This document shows, in pieces, positions 7,393-13,523 of a DNA stretch of 19,972 bases. Each line of letters opens with the position of its first letter. The stretch's first letter is position 1. A model generated the notes under the pieces. It was not told the origin of the DNA and did no database searches. It worked only from the letters and a program-made list of their open reading frames with translations. This DNA comes from Thiodiazotropha sp040507245 (GTDB lineage: Bacteria > Pseudomonadota > Gammaproteobacteria > Chromatiales > Chromatiaceae). The stretch covers positions 1-19,972 of the forward strand of contig JBEVVH010000050.1 of NCBI GenBank assembly GCA_040507245.1, in the 5' to 3' direction. Made by a program: the position numbers and the translations under genes.

Positions 7393-7498
7393 CTATTCAC
7401 ACACAACCCGATTGCTGCCTGGGCGCCCAAGGTCTCCCAGGGAGGAGTCACGTTGTCCCTGTGGCGCAACCTGAAACGGGAACGCGGTAACCCCGACC

Positions 7499-8353
7499 AT
7501 GAACAATTTCCTTTCGAACAATTCCGAATCGGCCGGTTTCAGCCTGGTGGAGATTCTGGTGGTGGTGAGCATTCTCGCCGCCACAGCGTTTATCGCCACC
7601 ACGCTGATGACCGGGGTGGTGGAGGAGTCGGAGCAGCGTCTCGGCCAGGTGGAACTCGCTACCCTGGCCCAGGCAGTGCGCCGTTTCCGGCAGGATACCG
7701 GCTACTTTCCCCGGGAGGGAAGGTTCGACCTGGATGGAGCGGGCGCCATGGCCTGCAGCGCCACCCACGATCTCTATGCCCAAACGGCGGGCGGACACGC
7801 GGTCGCCAGCGTGAATATGGATTCCCTGCCTGCCTACGCGGGGGGTTCCTGTGCGGAGCAGGTGCGTTGGTTCTACAACGCCGCCAATCTGTGGCAGCTG
7901 CTTGTTGAGCCGGGTGCATTGGATAGCGTCAGCGGCGATTTTACTCCGGCGATAGCCTGGGATGCGCACAGCGGCCGGGGTTGGCGGGGACCCTATCTGG
8001 ACGATTCCGCCGAAGGTTTTGTGGACATCGGCGATGTGGCGAACCACAACCCGGCGGGGGATCCCGTCACGGGGGTGTTGGTGGGTGACGTACCGGCCGT
8101 CTTGGCCGGGCGTAGCCGCGCCCCCGCCGGGATCTATCTGCAGACGCGCCGAGTGGCGGCGCAGGTGGATACGGATCTGGACACCGCCGGACGTCCGCTG
8201 TTGCTGTTCGTCGAGAAGGACGTCAACGGTCAGGCGCAACGCGCGGTGCTGGTAGGTTTTGGTGCGAACGGGGTTTTTGACGGCTATGACGACTGCGGGC
8301 CGGATGCGGTGGCGGGCAGCGATGACGAGGTGATATGCGTTTATCCGAACTGA
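7499..8353 (+). CDS. GspG-like pseudopilin
   Basis: 284 residues. Prepilin signal MNNFLSNNSESAG, cleavage before F14, FSLVE with Glu at mature position 5, and hydrophobic helix ILVVVSILAATAFIATTLM. The mature domain resembles GspG, the T2SS major pseudopilin: a long helix (QVELATLAQAVRRFRQDTGYFP) where GspG has its 'nG.yP' motif, then GWRGPYLD matching 'wG.pY', and near the end VGFGANGVFDGYDD recalling the calcium-loop region. It is about twice the length of GspG, so the family assignment is by motif only. The Shine-Dalgarno sequence is weak. It overlaps the next gene by 19 bp. Confidence 0.82.
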   Translation: MNNFLSNNSESAGFSLVEILVVVSILAATAFIATTLMTGVVEESEQRLGQVELATLAQAVRRFRQDTGYFPREGRFDLDGAGAMACSATHDLYAQTAGGHAVASVNMDSLPAYAGGSCAEQVRWFYNAANLWQLLVEPGALDSVSGDFTPAIAWDAHSGRGWRGPYLDDSAEGFVDIGDVANHNPAGDPVTGVLVGDVPAVLAGRSRAPAGIYLQTRRVAAQVDTDLDTAGRPLLLFVEKDVNGQAQRAVLVGFGANGVFDGYDDCGPDAVAGSDDEVICVYPN

Positions 8354-8826
8354 AAAGGGGCTACTACCTGATCTGGGTGCTGGCCGTGGTTCTGCTGGTC
8401 GTCCTGTGGCACGGCTCCGAAAGCCGCGCCAGTGAGGCGGGTGAGGTGTTCGTGGCGGACATGCCCAGCTTCGTGGAGCGCAACAAACCGGTGGTGGCGG
8501 GTTCCCGAACCCTGTTCACGGACCGCCGGGTGGCCTTCGAAGGGCGCATCGTGCAGGGGCCTTCACCGCAGCAAGTGGACTATCTCAAGGAGGCCTTCGC
8601 CGTCACTCGCATCTATCCGGTGCCGGAGGTGGCCCACAGCCTGTTCGTGGAGATCGCCCCGGGGCGGGTGATACCGGTCTATGTGGCCCGTCCGGTGGTG
8701 GAGTCGGAGCTGGCCGGCGTCATCGACGGCGAGCGGCGCTACCGCCTGGCGGGAATCCATCTCTACAACTATTCCAAAGGGCCCGCCATCGTGGTGGACC
8801 GGGTCGAGGCGCTGGGCAGTGAGTAG
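8335..8826 (+). CDS. Small inner-membrane-anchored periplasmic protein, unknown
   Basis: 163 residues, no family recognised. A basic N-terminus (MRLSELKRGYY) leads into one hydrophobic segment (about 11-26, LIWVLAVVLLVVLWHG), giving a signal anchor or uncleaved signal peptide. About 130 residues of periplasmic domain follow. The alternating hydrophobic pattern (RVAFEGRIVQ, YRLAGIHLYNY, GPAIVVDRVEAL) suggests a beta-rich, possibly OB-like fold; this is a guess from pattern. Start ATG 8335 follows GAGGTG closely and overlaps the end of the GspG-like gene. Its stop overlaps the next pilin's GTG start by 8 bp. Its place between two pilin genes suggests a role in pilin assembly or as an operon-specific component. 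Confidence 0.75.
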   Translation: MRLSELKRGYYLIWVLAVVLLVVLWHGSESRASEAGEVFVADMPSFVERNKPVVAGSRTLFTDRRVAFEGRIVQGPSPQQVDYLKEAFAVTRIYPVPEVAHSLFVEIAPGRVIPVYVARPVVESELAGVIDGERRYRLAGIHLYNYSKGPAIVVDRVEALGSE

Positions 8827-9990
8827 GGCCGGTGTAATACATCATGGCGCGGGGAGCGGCTTCGCCAACAGTCAGGCGGGGCTGACCCTGCTGGAGCTGT
8901 TGCTGGTGGTGAGCATCCTCTCCGCCACGGCGATGCTGGCCATCGCCACGGTGGGGGACGATGTCGCCCAGCAGCGCCTGCGCCAGACCGAGCACCGCCT
9001 GCTGGCTCTCAAGCAGGCGGCGATTCAGGTGCGCACCTTCGGGGTGGAGCGGCTGAGTCTGGCGAGCGGGTATGTGGTGGACAATGGGCGCCTGCCGCCC
9101 TGTGTGCAGGGGATGTTGGAAGCGGATGACTGTGATGATACGACCGATACGGCGGTGGTTGATTTTCTGCCGTATGGATTACAGACGCCGGTATTCGATC
9201 CGACTCCGGATGGCAACGGTTTCAACAATAACAGCGGTGATGAAGAAGATCTCGATGACGCAAGACTATGGAAAGGCTTCCGTCCGGTCTACCTGCCTGA
9301 TCTGGTCGGCGACAGCTTCCGGGATGGCTGGGGCAGCCAGGGCAGCGCCGGGTCGGCGGACTGCCCCGGCGAGGGTGCTGAGTCGGAACACAGCGATACC
9401 TGGAATCATGGATGGTGCGTGGTTTTGAAGTCCGAGCGCATTACCTGGAAGAGCTACGGAAGGGACGGCCTCGATGAGGCCACGGCGGCCTATGCCGATC
9501 CTGCCTCGTATGACGACGACCTTTCTTTGATACTGGAGGAATGGGAGTGGGCGCAGTCGGCCTCCACTCTGACCATTAACGTGACGAACGAGCTGACAAT
9601 TCCTGATCCCGATACCCCAGGAGATGTTCTAGACCGCGATATCTTCAGTCCAGACGAACACATTGCCGTAACGCTGATTGAGTTCGAGAACGGGCAAGGG
9701 CGAGGGCATTGGCGTCAGACGTCTTCAGTTCCATTTGACCTGACAACGACATCAGGCACTTGGGTTCATGGAGGTACTTTTTCTGTCTCGTTGACACTCA
9801 CTAGACCACTCTCTGCGGGGCGGCATTTGTTGCTTTTGGTTTCTCATGACGGGGCGGACCCTGTCCAGCTTGTAGAGGCTGATTTAGATGAAGACGGCGC
9901 TCCGTACGAAGCGTTGAAAAAACTCATATCGTTGAAGTTTTTCCTTTCACCGGCCTGCCCTCCACCACCATCAATTGGACGATCGAGTAA
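8819..9990 (+). CDS. Pseudopilin with large C-terminal beta-rich domain (frame break near 9917)
   Basis: Prepilin signal to G21, then L22 TLLE with the conserved Glu at mature position 5, and hydrophobic helix LLLVVSILSATAMLAIATV. A GspG-like patch follows (DSFRDGWGSQ). Residues from about 245 on form a Thr/Val/Leu-rich, probably beta domain (SASTLTINVTNELTI, GGTFSVSLTLTRPL). Start is GTG 8819, 9 nt after GAGG. As sequenced, the frame continues to 10291, 300 bp into the next gene, with a Pro/Arg/Gly-rich nonsense-like tail. A one-base shift at A6 (9917-9922) instead gives THIVEVFPFTGLPST and TINWTIE, then TAA at 9988-9990, overlapping the next ATG as TAATG. I therefore give 9990 as the end: 390 residues after correction. 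DNA from about 9590 to 9900 is visibly less GC-rich than its surroundings. Confidence 0.75.
9917..9922 (+). other. Frame break in A6 run of the pseudopilin gene
   Basis: TTG AAA AAA CTC in the upstream frame. Reading one extra A (TTG AAA AAA ACT CAT) switches to the frame that ends at TAA 9988-9990, directly coupled to the next start. A sequencing or assembly deletion, a real mutation, or slippage on the A run would all give this picture. Confidence 0.7.
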
Positions 9991-10859
9991 TGGCCATCAA
10001 CTTCAATCTCGAGTTCTCGAAGCGGCTGTTCAGCCGCCTCAAGCCCGGCGGCGAGCTGCTGGTCTTTGTCTACGACGGCTTCGCTCTCTACGGCGGGCTG
10101 GTGGCCGAGGCGGCGAAACAGCCGAGACTGGCGGCGTTGGCGGGTTCGCGGCGGATTCAGCCCCAGGGGGCGATCGACGAGATTCTCACCGGACTCAAGG
10201 CTCAGGGCGTGGAGCGTCCGCCCAGGCGGGCGGTGCTGGCCAGCGCCGAGGTGGTGAGCGGACTGTTGGATCTGCCGGTGACGCCGGATAAGCCGAAGCC
10301 GGCGAAGCAGATGCATGAGCTGGTGCGCTGGGAGCTGGAGAGTCTGCTCGCTGATGGCGCCGATTTCTGGTCCATCGGCAGTCTGTTGGAGGGGCGCGGG
10401 CTGATCGATGCGCGGCAGCGCCATCAGGTCGGCGTGGAGCTGGAGCTGAAGAAGGACGCCGGTTCGCAACTGACCCGCTTCGGGGAGGTGGCTGTGACCC
10501 TGGGGTATATCGACCGGGAGCAGCTAAACGAAACCCTGGAGCTGCAGGAGCGGCTGCTCGGCCTGGACGGGGAGATGGATTGCGCCTGGGCGGTGCAGAG
10601 CTACGCCGGGGATGAGAACCCGGAGGGCGAGCAGGTGTATCTGTGGTACGGGGCGGGAATCCACCGGGCGCGGCGGCGTCAGTGGTGGGAGATGTTCCGG
10701 CGGAATGGTTTGCAGCTCGAGGCGATCTATCCGCTCAACGGTTTGTCGGCGGCGTTGTTGTCGCTGCCCGGGGGAGATGCGCAGGAGCGGGAGTCGCTGC
10801 TGCTGGAGCTGGGGGGGAGCGGCTGTGTCTGGCGCGATTCCGCGGTGCGGCGCTGGTGA
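9990..10859 (+). CDS. GspL/PilM-like protein, 5' part, with MshEN-like motif (frame break at 10811)
   Basis: Cytoplasmic actin-like part of the inner-membrane assembly platform (PilM in T4P, N-terminal half of GspL in T2SS). It begins MAINFNLEFSKRLF; LLVFVYDGFALYGG and the later EAIYPLNGLSAALLSL and LLLELGG segments resemble strands and nucleotide-pocket parts of the PilM/GspL fold, though overall similarity is weak. In the middle, R163-Q186 is a 24-residue segment (RFGEV, LGYI, REQLNETLELQ) with MshEN-motif spacing, and 128-151 is a degenerate copy (SIGSLLEGRGLID). ATG 9990 is chosen because it overlaps the corrected upstream stop (TAATG); a TTG at 9975 is in frame. As read, the protein ends after 289 residues with a non-family tail (SGCVWRDSAVRRW). 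Restoring one G in the G7 run joins it to the following frame to give about 594 residues. Confidence 0.72.
   Translation: MAINFNLEFSKRLFSRLKPGGELLVFVYDGFALYGGLVAEAAKQPRLAALAGSRRIQPQGAIDEILTGLKAQGVERPPRRAVLASAEVVSGLLDLPVTPDKPKPAKQMHELVRWELESLLADGADFWSIGSLLEGRGLIDARQRHQVGVELELKKDAGSQLTRFGEVAVTLGYIDREQLNETLELQERLLGLDGEMDCAWAVQSYAGDENPEGEQVYLWYGAGIHRARRRQWWEMFRRNGLQLEAIYPLNGLSAALLSLPGGDAQERESLLLELGGSGCVWRDSAVRRW
10811..10817 (+). other. Frame break in G7 run joining the PilM-like and PilN-like parts
   Basis: CTG GGG GGG AGC in the upstream frame. With one more G it reads CTG GGG GGG GAG CGG and continues as GERLCLARFRGAALVNLNQ, which fits the PilM/GspL 'LLLELG.....L..FR.G.LV' pattern. Both frames stay open across the junction, so a single-base deletion in the run is the simplest explanation. 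Confidence 0.75.
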
Positions 10860-11773
10860 ATCTGAATCAGTTCCGGATGCCGACTTCGCAGGCGGAGGTG
10901 AATCTGCTCAGCGGTGCGGCCTCGGAGTTGCTGCGTCCGGCCACCCAGGCGGTGTGGCTGGAAGCGGAGCCTGATGAGCTCGAGGGGCTGTGTGAGCGGC
11001 TGTCGGACCGTCTGGGGTTGGCGGTCACTCCGCTGCCCCGGGCTGAGGCGGCGGGGGTCGACGCGGCGGCGCAACGGGCGTTGGCGCCTCAGCGCCTGGC
11101 GGCCCTGGCGCGATTCGAGCGCCAGGGAGGCGCGTCCCGAGGGTTACGGATCCGTGCCGCCGATCCTCGTCCGCCGCTGTGGAAAGACCGGAATTTCTGG
11201 CGCTATGCCATTCCGAGCCTGGTGATTCTGGGCATCCTGGGTAACGAGATCTATACCCAGCTGAGCCTGAGCCGGGCCAAGGCCGAGCTGGCGGAGCTGA
11301 AAGATGAAAAATCGGAGCAGAGCCGGTTGGCGCGGCAGATTCAGTCGGTGACCACGGAGCAGAAGCAGATGCAGGAGGCGCTGGGGCAGGTGAAGCAGGA
11401 GTCCGCAAAGCTGGCCGAAGCGTTGTTGCGGGAGGAGCGGATTCTGGCGCGCAACAGGCTGGTTCCGGCCCTGTTGGAAAGTCTGGTGCAGAGCATGAAT
11501 GAACTGGTGGTGGTCAATCAGTTCGCGGAGCAGTCGCGGCGGCTTTCGGTTGATCAGGGTTTTCTGCTCAGCGGCTGGTCGGTGGACGATACCTCGGCGC
11601 AGCTGTTCTCCCGTCAGTTGGAGCGGCAGGTGGCGAAGCTGGGTTATGTGGTGCGCAATGTAAAGATCAATCGGGCGATCGGGCGACATGGGGCGCGGGG
11701 GTTCGGCATCACCCTGTGGGTGGTGCCCAACGCCACGGCCCAGGCGGATGAATCGGCGGAGCATTCATCATGA
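10856..11773 (+). CDS. PilN/GspL-like protein, 3' part (continuation of the preceding frame-broken gene)
   Basis: The frame is open from 10643, but sensible sequence begins just after the G7 run (about 10818). GTG 10856 is the nearest start if the part is translated alone; it overlaps the upstream TGA but lacks a clear Shine-Dalgarno sequence. The first 110 residues complete the actin-like domain. Then comes a basic stretch and one transmembrane helix (YAIPSLVILGILGNEIY, about 405-421 of the joined protein). A coiled coil follows (AKAELAELKDEKSEQ to LAEALLREERIL), then a periplasmic ferredoxin-like domain (ESLVQSMNELVVVNQF, FLLSGWSVDDTSAQLF, LGYVVRNVKIN) typical of PilN/GspL. The intact gene is probably a bitopic PilM-PilN or GspL-like protein linking the cytoplasmic ATPase to the periplasmic PilO/PilP partners. 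It overlaps the next gene as ATGA. Confidence 0.75.
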   Translation: MNLNQFRMPTSQAEVNLLSGAASELLRPATQAVWLEAEPDELEGLCERLSDRLGLAVTPLPRAEAAGVDAAAQRALAPQRLAALARFERQGGASRGLRIRAADPRPPLWKDRNFWRYAIPSLVILGILGNEIYTQLSLSRAKAELAELKDEKSEQSRLARQIQSVTTEQKQMQEALGQVKQESAKLAEALLREERILARNRLVPALLESLVQSMNELVVVNQFAEQSRRLSVDQGFLLSGWSVDDTSAQLFSRQLERQVAKLGYVVRNVKINRAIGRHGARGFGITLWVVPNATAQADESAEHSS

Positions 11774-12420
11774 AATTCTGGCAGCGTTTGGGGCGTAAAC
11801 AACAGAACCAGATTTTGATTCTGGTGACCGCACTGGCCCTTGGAAGCTATCTGGTGCTGTGGCATCTGGGTAATTACCGGGCGCTGGCGAAAACCGAGAA
11901 CCTGGTGAGCCGGGAGCGCAACCGCTCGGAGAACGCCACCGGGGAAGGCAAGGTGCCCGCTCCGGCGGCGGGGTTGGCCTCCCGGCTTGAGCCGGCGCGC
12001 CGGGAGCTGGCGGATCTGCGCCAGCGGGCCGGTTCGCGGAGCGGTTTTTTCGTGCCGCTGGACAACAGTCAGGAGATGCAGGAGCTGCGGCTGTCGATTT
12101 CGTCCCTGGCGGAAAGCCGGGGGGTGTATATCCAGAGCGTGGAGGAGATCGGTCAGCCCCGGGCGGAGGACGTCAATGTCGTGCTGGAGCCGTCGAGTCT
12201 GGAACTGAATCTGAACAACCCTTACCGGCGGCCGCTGCTGCGCTACATCGCCACGGGCAATTTTTTCAATCTGCAGCGCTTCCTGGTGGATCTCGATCAG
12301 CTCAAATACAACGTCTCGCCGGTGCGTCTGAGTCTGGGCGCGATACTGGCGGAGGACATCGCGGCCGAGGCGGTGGTGCAGGCCCAGTATCTGGACATGG
12401 AGATGGTGTTGAGTCTATGA
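11770..12420 (+). CDS. PilO/GspM-like inner-membrane assembly protein
   Basis: 216 residues with the PilO/GspM layout: short cytoplasmic N-terminus (MKFWQRLGRKQQNQ), one transmembrane helix (about 15-33, ILILVTALALGSYLVLWHL), a partly coiled segment (EPARRELADLRQRAG), then a ferredoxin-like periplasmic domain (MQELRLSISSLAESRGVYIQSV, LRYIATGNFFNLQRFLVDLDQ). The segment 'G.F..L..FL..L..L' is the usual PilO signature. It should pair with the PilN-like periplasmic domain next door. ATGA overlaps at both ends indicate strict translational coupling. Confidence 0.85.
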   Translation: MKFWQRLGRKQQNQILILVTALALGSYLVLWHLGNYRALAKTENLVSRERNRSENATGEGKVPAPAAGLASRLEPARRELADLRQRAGSRSGFFVPLDNSQEMQELRLSISSLAESRGVYIQSVEEIGQPRAEDVNVVLEPSSLELNLNNPYRRPLLRYIATGNFFNLQRFLVDLDQLKYNVSPVRLSLGAILAEDIAAEAVVQAQYLDMEMVLSL

Positions 12421-13523
12421 ACGGATCTGCGGTGGTCGAAGCCTTGGGGGAATTGATCGAGACCTGTTTGAACGGCGGGGGCTCGGATATCCATCTGACC
12501 TCGGATTTTCATCCCATGCTGCGCCTGCACGGGCGCCTGGAGCCGCAGAAGCGGCTGCGTTTCAGCGCCGTTGAGATCACGGCGCTGGCCGATGGGATGC
12601 TCAACGAGCGCCAGCGGGAGCAGTTTCGCAGCGCCGGGCAGGTGGGTTTTGGCTACACCGACGGCCAGGGGCGGCGGTTTCGCGCCAACCTCTATCGGGG
12701 GATGGGCAAGCCGATCCTGGCGTTGCGCTATCTGAGCGACCATTTTCCCACCCCCCAGGAGTTGCGTCTGCCTCCTCAGGTTCAGGCCCTCTCCCAGCTC
12801 AAGGACGGGCTGGTGATGGTGACCGGGGCCACCGGCAGCGGCAAGTCCACGACCCTGGCGGTGCTGATCAACGAGATCAACAGCCACCGCCACCGCCATA
12901 TCATCACGATCGAAGATCCGGTGGAGTTCGTCCACCCCAACAAACACTCGTTGGTGCATCAGCGTGAGCTGCACAGCGATACAGAGAGTTTTGCCAGTGC
13001 GGTGCGGGCCTCGCTGCGTGAGGATCCGGACGTGATCATGGTGGGCGAGCTGCGTGATCGCGAGACGGTGCAGGCGGCGATCAGCGCCGCCGAGACCGGC
13101 CATTTGGTGCTGACCACCCTGCACACCAATGATGCGGTGGGGGCCATCGATCGGCTGGTGGGGTTCTTCCCCGGTATCGAGCAGGGCATCGCCCGTTCGC
13201 GCATCGGCATGTGCCTGCGTGCAGTGGTGGCCCAGCAACTGGTGCCGGTGAGCAAGGGCGCGGGCCGTGTGGCGGCGCTGGAGATTCTGCTGGGTAATTC
13301 GGCGGTGGCCAATCTGATCGCTCAAGACAAGGGCAAGCAATTGTACTCCCTGATCGAGAGCGGCCGCAGCCAGGGGATGCAGACGCTCGATCAGGCCCTG
13401 GTGGATCTGGTGCGCGAGCGCTGGATCGGTGCGGACACGGCCCTTGGGCTGGCGCGGCATCGGCCGGTGGTCGAACGGTTGCTGGCTCAGGCTGGGGCGG
13501 GAGGGGCGTCCTATGGCAATTAA
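12417..13523 (+). CDS. PilT-like hexameric ATPase
   Basis: 368 residues, close to PilT (about 345). PAS-like N-terminal domain (GGGSDIHLTSDFHPMLRLHG), Walker A GATGSGKSTT (G137-), Asp box IITIEDPVEF with the conserved PilT patch HSLVHQRE, Walker B-like DPDVIMVGELRD, and His box TGHLVLTTLHTNDA. The C-terminal PilT motif AIRNLIRE is partly kept (AVANLIAQDKGKQLYSLI), followed by GMQTLDQALVDL. PilT proteins power pilus retraction by depolymerising pilin; T2SS operons normally lack one. It overlaps the pilO-like gene as ATGA and the GspE-like gene by 11 bp. Whether it retracts or has become a second assembly motor cannot be told from sequence; the altered AIRNLIRE motif leaves this open. I give no symbol because it may be a paralogue of pilT or pilU elsewhere. 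Confidence 0.9.
   Translation: MNGSAVVEALGELIETCLNGGGSDIHLTSDFHPMLRLHGRLEPQKRLRFSAVEITALADGMLNERQREQFRSAGQVGFGYTDGQGRRFRANLYRGMGKPILALRYLSDHFPTPQELRLPPQVQALSQLKDGLVMVTGATGSGKSTTLAVLINEINSHRHRHIITIEDPVEFVHPNKHSLVHQRELHSDTESFASAVRASLREDPDVIMVGELRDRETVQAAISAAETGHLVLTTLHTNDAVGAIDRLVGFFPGIEQGIARSRIGMCLRAVVAQQLVPVSKGAGRVAALEILLGNSAVANLIAQDKGKQLYSLIESGRSQGMQTLDQALVDLVRERWIGADTALGLARHRPVVERLLAQAGAGGASYGN

Noticed and set aside
8681..8818. Upstream in-frame extension of the second pseudopilin to 8681
   Set aside because: It lies inside the preceding gene, gives a Trp/Arg-rich sequence and pushes the prepilin leader far from the N-terminus; GTG 8819 with GAGG gives a normal leader.
9913..9925. Programmed -1 frameshift at the A6 run
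   Set aside because: In frame the site is TTG AAA AAA CTC, not the X-XXY-YYZ arrangement such as A-AAA-AAG, and I see no clear downstream stimulatory stem or upstream SD spacer; kept only as a minor alternative.
9991..10291. Long Pro/Arg/Gly-rich C-terminal tail of the second pseudopilin
   Set aside because: It is the out-of-frame reading of the following GspL/PilM-like gene; the corrected frame stops at 9990.
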